This document shows positions 12,336 through 24,469 of a stretch of DNA of 64,000 nucleotides, in pieces. The notes beneath the pieces are model-generated. The model ran no database searches. It was not told the origin of the DNA and saw only the letters and a list, made by a program, of their open reading frames with translations. The position numbers and the translations under genes are program-made. Origin of the DNA: Pardosa pseudoannulata (taxonomy: Eukaryota; Arthropoda; Arachnida; Araneae; Lycosidae); NCBI GenBank assembly GCA_032207245.1, contig CM063506.1, positions 46,793,409-46,857,408 of the forward strand, in the 5' to 3' direction. Each line of letters begins with the position of its first letter. The stretch's first letter is position 1.

Positions 12336-12645
12336 TGCTTCAGTTGGTATATGCCATCCTTTGCTGCTCGACTGGGTGTTCACAAAGCACAAATGACTAG
12401 ACATAACAAGAAAACCTTAAGAGAAAGAAAAAAAAAAGAAAAGAGAGAAAAATAAAGAATGCATTTTTTTATAAGATAAGTAAAGTACACGGAATGGTAT
12501 ATGCCTCATCCAATTTGCATGCAAATCAGAGGCTGGGTGTTCGACAAAGCACAAAAAGTGACTAGACATCATCGGAAGAAATCTCCCTTCAGAGGTGAAA
12601 GAAAAAAAAATGAAAATCGATATTAGAGTTTAAAATAAAGAATGC
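12336..12645. repeat. Imperfect direct duplication, about 150-bp period
   Basis: GGTATATGCC, CTGGGTGTTC, ACAAAGCACAAA, TGACTAGACAT and AAAATAAAGAATGCA occur in this order in 12336-12470 and again in 12490-12645. The copies differ by indels; the second has gained the POU-like palindrome described separately. Confidence 0.75.
12513..12526. promoter_or_regulatory. Palindromic POU octamer pair
   Basis: ATTTGCATGCAAAT is an exact 14-bp palindrome made of two overlapping octamers (ATTTGCAT / ATGCAAAT), the classical binding sequence of POU/Oct factors. It is seen directly. Regulatory use is inference; the corresponding place in the neighbouring duplicate copy does not contain it. Confidence 0.4.
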
Positions 12646-12982
12646 AAAGCTCTTTCTTCACAGAAATGCATTACATTTCAAATGCATGAGAGTCGCAATC
12701 TGGTAATACTGACGACAGCAATAAAATGGGCGATATTTTCAATCTTTCTGATGCTGATTTTCGGAGATTTTTTTTCTGCAAATGCACTACTGTTTTCTTA
12801 CTCTAATTTTCTAAACAGGACTTGTTTCACTGAAACGCTGTCAAAATAACTAATTTATCAAACTATTTATCAAAATTATCAAAATTCTCAAGAATTTTAA
12901 ACGTTTAAAACACACAGCTGAGGAATTATTCTTTTGGAATTAATTTTCATTTTCAAAAATTGTTAAAAAAAGACAAAAATTA

Positions 12983-13080
12983 TTATATATATATACATAT
13001 ACATACAAATATATATATACATATACATACAAATATATATATACATACACATACATATATATATGGATATAAATATACAT

Positions 13081-13133
<53 letters not shown>

Positions 13134-13260
13134 CATACAAATATATATATATACATATACATACAAATATATATATATATATATATACATATACATACAA
13201 ATATATATATATATATACATATACATACAAATATATATATATATATACATATACATACAA

Positions 13261-13295
<35 letters not shown>

Positions 13296-13304
13296 CATAT
13301 ACAT

Positions 13305-13369
<65 letters not shown>

Positions 13370-13375
13370 CATATA

Positions 13376-13407
<32 letters not shown>

Positions 13408-13444
13408 CATACATATATATATACATACATATATACATATATAT

Positions 13445-13487
<43 letters not shown>

Positions 13488-13606
13488 CACATATATATAC
13501 ATAGACATATATATATACATATACATATATATACATATACATACATATATATACACATATATGCATATACATATATATACATATATATACATACATATAT
13601 ATGCAC

Positions 13607-13643
<37 letters not shown>

Positions 13644-13655
13644 AAGAGAGAGAGG
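12983..13655. repeat. Large TA / TACA compound microsatellite with minisatellite order
   Basis: About 670 bp of TA repeats interspersed with ACATATACATACAAAT units; in 12983-13320 these recur as a higher-order array (TA run, then ACATATACATACAAA) every 30-50 bp. It ends in an AG-rich tail (GAGAGAGAGGGAGAG). All long ORFs read on both strands here are artefacts of the repeat. Confidence 0.97.
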
Positions 13656-13739
13656 GAGAGATACATATACAAACACAACCACAGACACACATATACATAC
13701 ATACATATCTCTATTTAGGATGAAAATAGAAAACAATAC

Positions 13740-15670
13740 ATTATTATTAGTCCTTAATCAATAATACAACAATTGAAAATTAATAAATGTGTATAATAAT
13801 AATCGATACATCAATTGAATGTAAAATTGTATTTAATAAATTCATATTTATATTTCAATAAAATTCGTGAATTCTGTCAAGGTCGCAAAAATGTTACTGG
13901 CGAGCAGGGATATGGCCACTTTTCCTTTAACCAAGCGGAAAGATATAGAGGTATTTGTAGGTCCAAGGAAATTCCCTGGAACATTTTACATGAAGCGGGA
14001 TGCAAAAACAAGTATTCAAGAGAGGCGTTCGGCACAACGAAAGAAAGCGGATGATAAAAACAATTTTTTATTACTTTAATTAAAGACAAGCATTCAATCA
14101 CTTTTTTGTTACTGAATATGAGAACTATGCTCTCTTGAGCATAAACTGTGCTTTCGTTCACGTTCAATGAAAACAGCATAAAAAACCCCTTGCTTTTCAG
14201 TACCTTACTGCAGTGTACTGTCAAAGGTGCTTACGAAATTTCAATATTTTATTTTAAGATTAGGAGTCTATTAGTAGACCACCTCACAGCAGTTGGGGAA
14301 TTATTTGAGAATCATGTAGAACGTACCGTATTCTTTGATTCACTTTCGAAGTAAACAGAAAGGAGCAAGGGAAATAATTCGTAGTTTTACTTCTCCGAAA
14401 ATCCAGAAACAGTGTGAAATCCCCGGAATTCCGGGATTTCTCCGAAGCATAAACACCTCTGGATAAATCTCCAAATACAGTGTTATGTTTTATAAAGCAA
14501 ATTAAAATAAAATCTGTTATCCGTTTTGGAGAAACTGAGTTATTTTATTTTTGAAATGCCTAAAACTGGTAGTGTAACATTCTAAAAAATAATTTAAAAT
14601 TTTGAAATAAACAAAACCTTCCATTTGATAACCCTAAAATGCCTAGACCAAAGGCTGAGAACGAAGCGGCTAATATGAATATAACATTCTTAATTACAAT
14701 ACATGCTTCTTGGAAAATACGCTCAGCAAAAAAACGGAATAAAAAGAAGAAAAATAACCATTTTTAAATCCAAAATGAGAATCTAAAAGTGACTTTTTAT
14801 AGACAGAGAGAAAAGGAGAGATGGAGGATGAGGGCAGAAGAATTTAGATTAAATGAATGTACAGGGAAAGAGAAAGAATAGGAAATTAAATGACATTAAT
14901 TTTTTTTTTCTAAATTCTTTAAAGATATTATTTAATTGTTCATCAGGAGATTAAAATACGACTACAAGGTTTCAATTTTTTTTCTTAAATCGGTGTGAAC
15001 GTTTTAAGAGTTTTAAAACACAGTTTATAGAAATCGAGTATTCTTGATTCGAAATCTTTTTATCTCACTTGAGACAATAAAATTATTTAATCGCGTTACT
15101 ATACATACAGCCCTTATTTACAGTTCTCTTATAATCAGATGTAGTTGATAACAAAGCATTCTTCTAACAGCGCTCATTTAGTTTGAAATACTGATGATAA
15201 AAAAAATACAGAACAGATAAATATTAAGATAAATCAAAAGTATCATAAGTAATGTACAGGCAAACCTGTAACAGTACAGTAGTAATAAAATACTAGGTAA
15301 TTGTTTCAAAGTACATAGAACGATATGACGTCAACTCACTATATATCCACAAGTTAAAAAATAAATAAAATTTTAAAAAATTGACCGATTAAAACCTATT
15401 TTTTAAGCTTTTTTAATTGGAAATATGCACTCACTAAACAAAAATGAAATAGAGCAAAGCATACGCGAATAAGAGTACACATTGAGTGCAAATTAGAAAT
15501 GTAGAAAAAAAAATTGTTTTGTAACTTATTTTATACATAATGTTTAATAATGCTCTTATTCACGTTTACTCTGCTTTTATCTTTTGCCTGTAATAAAGCA
15601 CTAAAACTTTATTCTTTCTGCTTGTAGCTGAACCCGTCCAAGAGGTCTAAGGAATATTAATTATATTCTC
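13740..15670. other. Mixed AT-rich stretch, no gene recognised
   Basis: Positions 13860-14350 are somewhat less AT-rich and hold overlapping ORFs of 68-115 codons on both strands, none with a recognised domain. A near-palindrome AAATCCCCGGAATTCCGGGA (14417-14436, completed by TTT) stands out. A TGACGTCA palindrome lies at 15326-15333. The remainder is background. Confidence 0.5.
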
Positions 15671-15671
15671 T

Positions 15672-16073
15672 TCATTTAAACATTTCATTAGACTCAGTCT
15701 TAAACTGAAATCGAACACTTAATAATTTATACGGAGAATGTATGTACTCAAAATTCACAGATCTGTTTACCTCTCGGAATTCCGATAAGAATTCCGGGCA
15801 AATTTTTTTAAAACTAAGATTAAACTGCGGAAAAACAGCCAAATAAAATTCACATGAGAAACTATTTAAGGGGGGGGACCCTTTCCACTTCAATTTTATA
15901 CAGTATATAACTGAAAATTTCGCACTATTCGAAATGATTTTCGTTGCCTTTGCACAGTGTTTTAACTTCGAATCTAATCCCGTGACAAGGAAAGCTGACT
16001 CCATTTTTCCTTTGTAGACACAGATCAAATTAAAGACCGCTTGCGACACGAAACAAAAAGTAACAAAAATCAT
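15672..16073 (-). other. 133-codon ORF, unrecognised
   Basis: A continuous minus-strand frame from an ATG at 16073 down to 15672. It has no signal peptide or domain I know. The product contains several Cys and Phe/Lys-rich stretches and no obvious repeats. It lies in a moderately less AT-rich patch (about 15690-16050), which raises the chance of a random open frame. There are no clear exon-flanking splice sites. It could be chance, a relic of a mobile element, or part of an untranslated exon. Not called as a gene. Confidence 0.2.
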
Positions 16074-17400
16074 TCAATCGTTTATTTTTCAAGTGAAATA
16101 CAAATCCTAGATTTCTCAAGAAATAAAACAGAAGAACCTATCTGAGCCGTTTCCTAACCTTGCGGCACCAGTTCCATTTTCATTTATGTCATGGGCATGT
16201 GTAACATACAAAAAGCTAAATATAACCAATAAATTAACATCACAGACCATTTAAATTATTTTACCCAACATTAAAGTTTACTATAAATGTATAAAAGTAC
16301 ATTTCATAAGCCACATAATTTTCAACTTTTTACGATTTAAATAATAAAAGTTTTTTTTTCAATGCGTTTTTAACAAAAACATGTTACATTTTTCACCGTA
16401 CCCATGTACTCATGCCTAAGCTGAGTTGATGGCGACGCATAATTCTGAAATAACTATATTTCTCAACGACGTGTACTGAAAAACCCATGACGAACGAAAG
16501 TTTCAGTGCATATGTATGTAGCACAGAGATTATCATTTTCTCACTGCGGTTCTGACTACACGATCTTTGTTCATTATATAAGGTTAAACGAGTAATTTTC
16601 AATGGGTAATAAAAGAAATATGGCATGCATATTTCATGCACTTCAGCAATACTTTTATATCCGCGGACAGGCCTACGCAGTTAGTAATTTAGTGAATATT
16701 TTGAGTTGTCCTGAGCCAGGTGCACATGAGTTACCGGAACACCGGTTGGGGAAAACACTGCCGTAAGGATTCCACAGACTATAAAACTGTTTGTACTAAA
16801 CCGTAGCATGATCTTTTCAGTATTTTGAAGGGTGCTTTGGATAGTAAAAAAGTTGGAAGTAAATCTAATTACTGGAAATATTAATAATAATGACAATTAA
16901 AGTGTATTGGTTCAAAAAACTAATTTTTCTATGCTGCTTCTTAAAAGGTTTTCTATCTCCATGTCCCTTGTTTCTTTTAGTTAATGACGCACTAAGAAAA
17001 CTACAACTAAATATGGCACTTTGTTCCCGGCCATAATTAGAAATGATCACAGTACTAAAAAATGCCTTACCTGTATATTAAAGAGGCCTAATTAAAGATA
17101 TTGAAAGAGAAATCAAGCGGGTATGTCTAAATTCAAGAAACACTTAATTTTAACTATCATAACAATCAAAATTAGAAATATCGTCGAGAATCGCATTTAA
17201 ACGAGGATAGAATTTCTCTTTAGGTTCATTTTAAATCTATTATGTCCATGATATTAATGGAAAAATATCCTCGTAGTTAATAGTCCACCATTTACAGCCT
17301 TAAGAAAAAAATAATAATAACGATTATGACCACTGCTTCCTGGTGCAGATTGAGAAATTCCACCATAACATTTACAAACCAAACACACCCTCAAAAATAA
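16074..17400. other. No gene recognised
   Basis: AT-rich sequence with short minus-strand ORFs (60-82 codons) at 16393-17050. No domain, terminal repeat or RNA gene was recognised. Confidence 0.5.
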
Positions 17401-18070
17401 CCTACTGCTAACGGCTAATCAAAACCCCCTCCCATTCCATTCTCCCTGGTACAGTACGTCAATCCATAGCCACTAACCGCCCCCCTCTCCCCAATCACAA
17501 TTAGCAGCAACAGTAAAAAAACGAAGAAAGGGAAGTTCGGAGGAATTTTCAGAGACATAATCCGCGCAAACACGATCAATACGAGACGCCCGGCGAGACA
17601 GCCGAATTTTCTCTCACATTCTAACAAGCAGACACACCGGGCAAAGCCGAAGAGGTTAGGCACGACATGGCCAGATAACGAACAGAAAAGAAAAGAGCCT
17701 TTACAAACACAAAAATAACAAGAAAAAAAAGGGAAAGAAATATCCAGTGGAGAGAGTCGCCCCACAAAATCAGAACCGGTGAAACGACTCGACCACTTCA
17801 CAGGCGCATTCATTACCTTTTCGGAGAAAATTCTACGTGTAGACTATACAATCCAAGATGGCATTTATTCCATTAAATCCGGTGCACTCTTCAAAGATAT
17901 ATTTCATTATATTTTTCCCCCATACGTAAAAACACCCGACGAGGATTTTTTGTCCCCCCCTCACACACGTACTTCCATTCTAGGCACAACCACTTTGCAT
18001 CGATTCAAAATTGAATCTTGGAACTACACCCATCATCATCATGCAAAGGACATAATTTCAAAGTAAAGAT
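17400..18070. other. Less AT-rich island with overlapping unrecognised ORFs
   Basis: This patch stands out by composition (C-rich on the plus strand, with several CpGs). A 132-codon minus-strand ORF (17415-17813) and a 95-codon plus-strand ORF (17779-18066) overlap head to head. The minus-strand product has one hydrophobic run (FFVFLLLLLIVIGE) near its C-terminal third but no family I know; the plus-strand product ends His-rich. A CCAAGATGGC string at about 17853-17862 matches a YY1-type core promoter motif. A conserved non-coding or promoter element is as likely as a gene. Confidence 0.3.
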
Positions 18071-19125
18071 TATAGGTTAGTCTGAGGGCAAAAGCGAAGA
18101 AATTCCCTTTCTCCACTTGAAATATCATATTTGACATACATAAAAAAAAAGTCCATGGAAATCTGTCGGGTTTATCTACCCAAAATATTTCATCAATACT
18201 CTTAAATAAAGAAAATTGCCAAGAATTATAACTGGAAAGAATTGAGAGAGATAAATAACTCAGTGCCTCCCCTAAATATCTCCCTATTTTCCACAGATGT
18301 TCGTTTATGCTGTCGTTCAGACTAAAAGTAAAAAGAGAACACTTAATAAATGATCAACATTTTTAAAAAGCAAAATAACAGGCCAGACAATTACGATTGT
18401 AGGCTTTTAAAAATATATATAAAATATATTCGAGTATAATAAGAACTAAAACATATGTGACGTTTAAAATGCGAATTATGTTCCACCCGTTTATGGGATA
18501 ATTTAAATAACGAATTTTCTCAAATGGAAATTTCTTTTACCTTTAGGTACACTAAGCTTATTCTACTGAAAATACGAATTCAAAATTTTCTATTTCGGTA
18601 TTATAATCCCTTAGTTTTTAACCAAAAATTTTATAAATAGTGCTTATTATTTTTTTATTACAGCTATATAGTATTTATAACTGCATTTAAAAGTTAGAAT
18701 TTTATAAAAACTTCAGCAAATTAAATAATTACAGAAACAAGCTCACATTATCAAATAGATTGTGATCAACACACAATCCAAGAAAATAATAAAGCTTTAC
18801 AAAAAATATGAATATCTATATAAATATAAGTAAAATAACTCGAAAAAAAAATCCTAATCCTGTTTTGAATGATACAGAAAAATAAAATACCAATATTATC
18901 AAAGTTAATTCAAACAAAAATACTAAGATCTGCTTAATTATTAGTAAGAAAAATTAAAAATCATTTCATAATTTAAATATGTACGATGATGTACATTAAA
19001 CTTAACCAAAATACACTACGTACACTACTAAGATAACCCAAAAGATTTGCGGGGTCACATTTTTGTTTTATTTTGTTTGTTTGAGCCTGTTGTGTATGTG
19101 TGGGTGGTAAAATTTATTACACAAG
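18071..19125. other. AT-rich background, no gene seen
   Basis: Only short ORFs and A/T runs. No recognised repeat ends. Confidence 0.6.
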
Positions 19126-19331
19126 TTATTTTAATATTTATTATTCTTCTTCATAAATTAGCAATAAAACAGTTTTAAATTAATATATATACATAAACAT
19201 TAATAATAACCAGTCAAACGATCTAACAATATATTTACTATAATAAATGCAATATTTACTTTAACTATAAACTTCGTGAATGATGCCACGACCCGCAAAA
19301 TTTGACCGGCGGTTACCTGTTTGGCCACCAA
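19126..19331 (+). mobile_element. hAT-like 3' end relic (GGCCGC type), copy 1
   Basis: The order TTCATAAATTA, AACAATA/CAATATT, AAATGCAATATTT, then GTGAAT, CC(A/G)CGACCCGCAAAATTTGA and GTTTGGCCACC matches 42065-42270, where it ends ...GGGCCGCAAAAG...GCTCACCCCTG. Ends of the GGCCGCA...CACCCCTG type are common in hAT elements. The final CCCTG has decayed here and the other end was not found. Confidence 0.55.
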
Positions 19332-20035
19332 TAATATATACAACAGTAAAATTCTGCTGTTTTTTAATGTTAAGAATGCAATGCTGAATTTCTAGTACCA
19401 TAACGTAAAACGTCTAAGTATTAAAAATCAGTTAACCACCAATAAATTTCCCTTCCGTTATAATTTTCCCAATACACCAATGAAAAACATAAAAAATAAA
19501 TCGCTATAATTTAAAAAAATAAAAAAAAACCCAACATCTCAACCAATAACGGCACAGAAGCTAATTATTAAAAATAAACTAAAGATGAGTAAAAATAGCT
19601 TATGTATTTTTCGAATAACACATGGTCTATTCAAAATTTGGTTGAATCATTATTTAAAGGTCCCTCCTCCATCCCTATACACATACATGTTTATGTGAGA
19701 AGGATAAAGATAAGTGCACATCAGTATGTCGAAAAGTGCTGACAAATGAAAAACAAGGGAGTTTCCCACACACATACGTATAATTATGTTGCGATTAAGA
19801 ACTAATTTTAGAAGTTTTCTAAATGTGGACCATGAAACCTTTTTCAGTCTAGTTTTGAACAGACTGTTTTGAAATTTTCATACAAACTCATAAATCAAAA
19901 CTGGGTGTTAATATCTTTATTACAAATTCTTTCTTCAATTATCTTTATTACTGTTATTACAAATTTTAATTTTTAAAAACTACCAAGTATTGCTACATTT
20001 TAAAATATTACTTATACTTCCTTTGCCATACAAAA

Positions 20036-20054
20036 ATAATAATAATAATAATAA
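20036..20054. repeat. (AAT)n microsatellite
   Basis: Six AAT units in a row; followed by ordinary AT-rich sequence. Confidence 0.85.
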
Positions 20055-20570
20055 TCTCAATCTAGTTTAAACATTTTAAAATAAAACTAAGCATCTATCA
20101 GAGAATTTAATTTGGACAGCTGAATTCCCCCCCCCACACACTAAACACAGGGCTTTAGAATCTAAGTCTTAAGGTTGATCTGTACCTGCCATATTGGAAT
20201 TTAAATAAAATGCCATCAAAAAGGCTCGAATTGAAAGAATTTTTATATAAAAACACATCACATGATAGATCACATTTCTTGAATCTTTCGAAAAAAGAAA
20301 AAAAAAAAGTTGGAAAACTATATTTAATTTTAAATTACTTGTAGGAAATTCTGGGACACTCTTTTTCAAACACAAATAAGAACATTTAGTAGATATAAAA
20401 TAAAAAAAAAGAATAGGAGAGAGAAGTAACATCCTACAGAATTTGCTGTTGAATTCCGAGATATATATATTTTTAAAGAATCCTTAAAATGTGAGCCGGT
20501 TTGGGTGAATTTTATTTTTTCCCATACGTTAATATTGGGCGTAACATAAATATTCGGTATTTTGAACATT

Positions 20571-20600
20571 TTATTTATTTATTTATTTATTTATTTATTT
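20571..20600. repeat. (TTTA)n microsatellite
   Basis: Seven TTTA/ATTT units in tandem. Confidence 0.9.
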
Positions 20601-20696
20601 GAGATAAAACCACATAAACAATAACTTACATATAAATGTTGAACTGTTCAAAGTGGGACGGTTAGAGTAATATTCTCTAGACGCAGATGTTCTAGA

Positions 20697-20909
20697 ATGG
20701 GGGAAAATACTAGAAGGAACGGGTTTATGAGTAATCAAGTCATTAGTACCGGTAAAATATATGTCAAAGGCATGAATGATTCAGTGATTTTTCATCAAAG
20801 TTTGATAAAACATATTTATAAGAAGCTTTATACCATTTGTAAGCTAAAAGATGTCTTCCATTATTTGAAAAACGAACTGACAAAAAAAAAAAAAAAAAAA
20901 AAAAAATGA
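20697..20909 (+). other. 70-codon ORF ending in a 25-base A run
   Basis: The frame runs directly into A(25) at 20882-20906, so its C-terminus is poly-Lys. No domain is recognised. The arrangement could be a decayed retroposed transcript with its A tail, but no TSD was found; a chance frame is the default reading. Confidence 0.15.
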
Positions 20910-21754
20910 AAGCTAGAGTGAAAACTAGGTTACATGGTTTTGCGACAAATGAGAAATGTACGGATCTTTATTAATAAATAAAATAGAAAAATACCGGTTC
21001 ATTAATAAATAAAAAGGCAGAAGGATATCAAAAAATCGCTAGTGAATTCTACTTACAAACTCCCTACACACAAATACATGTACCTACATTTATAATGGTT
21101 TTCAATAGAGATGGCAGAAATAAATACAATTATTTAATTAACATTATAATGAAACTACTCTTTCATTGCAGTTACAATTCAAATGAACTTTTTTTTTTTA
21201 CTGCCTAAGAAAAATACGAATACGAACTAGCTGATAAAAATTACTTCACTATTTGCAATACAAACCCAAACTTGAAACTCAGTCAATTACTTAAACCACC
21301 ATTAAGAAATAAAGGGTTAAAACATATCCGTACTGAACTTATTCAGAATTAAAAAACAATTCTTATTATTAGATCTAGAACATATAGATTAAAATTTTTC
21401 TAAACCATAAAAAATTACGTTTATTTTAATAAAATCTACCACATTAATGTAAGAATCATTTTTACAAAAAAAACTTCTAATTGTATTGTTTATCACAATT
21501 CAGCCACAATGAGGAAGTGGGTTTTACCAGTATACATATACGTCATGAACTTTTATATTCGAAAATGAAAGACGAAAACATGATAAATTTACCGAGACAA
21601 AAGAGAAAAATATTATTATCCAAGAAACGAAACCACGATAAGCACCATTTAATTTTTAAACATTTCGCCGTTTTGACAAAAATTTCTTTTGGAAAACGAT
21701 CATTTTAGTCTAACCTTTTACTTAGAAATAACAAGATACAAGTCTTTTTTTGAA

Positions 21755-21880
21755 ATTTCTGCTATTTGTAAATGAAGTTATCTTAGTATATCACTACTTG
21801 TTCTCCTGCCCGGTTTTTAACTCGGGCAGGAGAACGAGTAGTGATATACTAAGATAACTTCATTTACAAATAGCAGAAAT
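21755..21880. repeat. Near-perfect 58-bp inverted repeat (snapback hairpin)
   Basis: The left arm 21755-21812 and the right arm 21823-21880 are reverse complements except for one base (…CACTACTTG versus CGAGTAGTG), separated by a 10-base loop. The arm tips near the loop read CTCCTGCCCG / CGGGCAGGAG. The flanks show no shared TSD. The near identity means it formed recently or is maintained. Confidence 0.97.
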
Positions 21881-21914
21881 ATAAATCTAAGTCAACAACT
21901 TCTAACGTAGACTT

Positions 21915-22075
21915 GGTCAGTTGGTTTGGAGCACTATAATCAACTTTTTACTACACAAGAGCTAACTAACTAGACCAGGGTCTTCTGCTTAAAACTGATT
22001 CCGACGAACTAATAGCATTCATGTAAGATTCCAACTCCCGGAATCTAGTGCCGAAAGGATAGGATGGCTATCTAC
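21915..22075 (-). repeat. Diverged SINE copy abutting hAT copy 2
   Basis: The plus strand begins GGTTTGGAGCACTATAATCA at about 21924 and continues AGACCAGGGTCTT, CTTAAAACTGATTCCGACGA and ATAGCATTCATG, then a B-box remnant CCAACTCCCGGAATCTAG. This is the reverse complement of the SINE body, diverged. Its head side runs up to the TSD of the hAT element at 22096. Confidence 0.6.
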
Positions 22076-22087
22076 AATTATTTTGGT

Positions 22088-22965
22088 GAGCTAAGCAGGA
22101 TTGTATAGGTTTTAACCATGGGGTTGTTTAATTTAAACCAGTGGTTTTAGCTGCCCTGGTCAATATCAATTTTGACCACTGAAATTCACTTTTCGATATA
22201 TTTAATATTAATCGAACATAGTTTACTAGCATATGATAAAGGCAAGTTACGTTTGTTAAAAATGTCTTAATATAAATAACACCAGCAAAAAACACATATA
22301 ACATAAAACCCAGATTTAAAAAAAAAAAAAAGTAAAGTTTTACTTACTTTTTATAGTCAAGCTGTTTTACATGTCATTTATGTTGAATTCAAAAAATGGT
22401 TACAAGTAAAAAGTTTTGTAGTTTTCTCTCTAAATTTAAACGATTTCGTAATTTGTTTTGGATTACTCCAAACTTTGAAAAAACTTTGAAACAATTTTAA
22501 TTTTAAAATATCATGTTATTTGTTTTAATTTTAAAATTTATGCTTTTAACTACAACTTATGGTTTTTAACTTCAACTCATATTTTATGTTAACTCTAACT
22601 CATATTTTATTTTTTAACTGTAAAACATATTTTATGTTTTTTTACAACAGCTGGATTACATTTTTACAATTGCATGTGCATGGTTCATTTTTAAAATTCA
22701 AACATTCTTATTATACTGTACAAGCATGTTAAATCTCATGAACTTGTTAATGTAATATATTGTTTAACTGCACTACTATTTTTATTGCTTATTAAAAGTC
22801 ACTTCTAATAATAAAAGATATTATATATTAAAATTAAGACCATTTAAAACTATTTTTAACAATTCTGACCATTTCTGACCACTTTTGGACTGTTAAAACC
22901 ACTTTTATCCAGTGTCCCGATCAAAATCAGTTTTTACTTGTCAAAATTACAACCCTGTAGCTAAG
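22088..22965 (-). mobile_element. hAT transposon relic, copy 2
   Basis: The element spans 22096-22957, oriented opposite to copy 1. Its left end CAGGATTGTAT and right end TTACAACCCTG match the termini of copy 1 in reverse. Flanking 8-mers GAGCTAAG (22088-22095) and TAGCTAAG (22958-22965) differ by one base, a slightly decayed TSD. It carries an internal minisatellite of about 27-bp units around ACTC/TATTTTATGTTTTTAACT (about 22540-22650) that copy 1 lacks. The transposase tail stretch (about 22390-22500) is present but disrupted. Confidence 0.9.
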
Positions 22966-23663
22966 ACTCGATTAAAAGATGTTCAAACATTGAAATTTAA
23001 CGATAGTGTTGTACCTAAAGAAATTTTATCCATTTTTTAATTAGCATTTTCAGATGTTTCTATTACACTTTTCTTCCATATTGTGCCGTATAGTGTCAAC
23101 TCAATATAGCGTGTCGTATGGTTGCAGTAAGCACAATTTCTAAGCAAATGCACCGGAGCCAACTTTTAGGGGGTGGTATGTAAAGGTCGAAGGATAATGT
23201 ATTTTGCTAGGCATGGTGTCACAGACTGGCCTGTTTTATAAGATTATTTAGATATATGGAGCAAAGTAAAAGGATTATCACGCCAACTGTTAAAATTCGC
23301 TTTCAAGTGAAAGTAATTGCTGAAAAATGAGAATTAAAAACTTCGTTGGATAGACGATAATTCGATGAACTTTCCATTTTCTTCCACTAAATTACCATGT
23401 GTGCTACCTATACTCCAAGGCGATATATCCGACGAACCTTCATTATTTTTAAGTCAATTATCACGTGTACGGCGTACACTTATCTACTTTAAATTAAAGT
23501 ATTTGATCAGCTGCAGCATTAATGAACTTCGTACACCACATTTTATGCAATTTTTATTCGTAATTTATTTTATATAATATATGACCATGTTAATAGACTT
23601 CTTCATTTTCAAAGAAATTTGGGGGGATACGATACAACAGGTAAATATAACCAATATAAGTCG
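22966..23663. other. No gene recognised
   Basis: AT-rich with a less AT-rich patch around 23060-23230. A 70-codon plus-strand ORF (23365-23577) has no recognised domain. Confidence 0.5.
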
Positions 23664-23740
23664 TTCCGTTTTAGTAAAATAATCCCTTGATTGACTTGTT
23701 CCCAATTAGTCAATCAAAGGATTATTTTACTAAAACGGAA
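23664..23740. repeat. Near-perfect 32-bp inverted repeat (snapback hairpin)
   Basis: Arms 23664-23695 and 23709-23740 (starting TTCCGTTTTAGTAAAATAAT and ending in its complement) are reverse complements with one mismatch, separated by a 13-base loop. It is the second such structure within 2 kb; the two sit on either side of hAT copy 2. Confidence 0.95.
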
Positions 23741-24469
23741 AATGAAGCTAAACTCAATGCAGCACCCTGGGCAAAACTAGCATACCAACGATTAAAGCAC
23801 TCCGGATTATATTTTGACAGAATAATTGAAAGAGGTATTTTATAAATTTATAGGTTATTTCGTCTTACTTGAAACTAAAATGAGCTTCGTAGTTGGTACT
23901 AAGATAGCAAAATGCATTATAAAGGTGTTCTATACTTTAGTGAAATGTACAGCAGCAATATACAGTATGACATAGCATAATAGTAATATAGTCAATTAAT
24001 CTATAACTTAATGTTAAGTGGAATGTCTAGATAAGTGCTTCTTAGGAACCAAAGGCGTAATATTATACGGAGCAGTGGAGCATTCTAATGAACAATTTAA
24101 GTACATTAGAATACAGGAAGAGAATAGAACGGTTATTTAATTAAATAGTTGCACTAAAGGACAATACTTGTCATATGATACAATATGAGATTAACTCATA
24201 TTTTGAAAAAAATATTTTAACATTTCAATGACTGTATAACGGAAGCAACAGAGAGTAATCCTTTACGAACACTTAACATCATAATACATATTTGAGAACC
24301 TGACATACATACAGAAATTATTTATATGTAATTCAAGTTAGAAATTAGAAAAAAATAATAGTAGTAAAATTTAACCACCAAGTTAGTGAAAATCTTACTT
24401 TTTTTTTAAAAAAATCCTAGGGGTTCTTTATTTTTTCACTTAAGTCAGGTTTTTAAATCGGACTTCTTT

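Noticed and set aside
12940..13736. Four ORFs of about 190-257 codons with Tyr/Ile/Thr/His repeats on both strands
   Set aside because: They are translations of the TA/TACA microsatellite; repeats with few stop codons open several frames at once.
14417..14439. Near-palindrome around CCGGAATTCCGG as an operator
   Set aside because: Isolated, slightly imperfect and without any neighbouring promoter signal.
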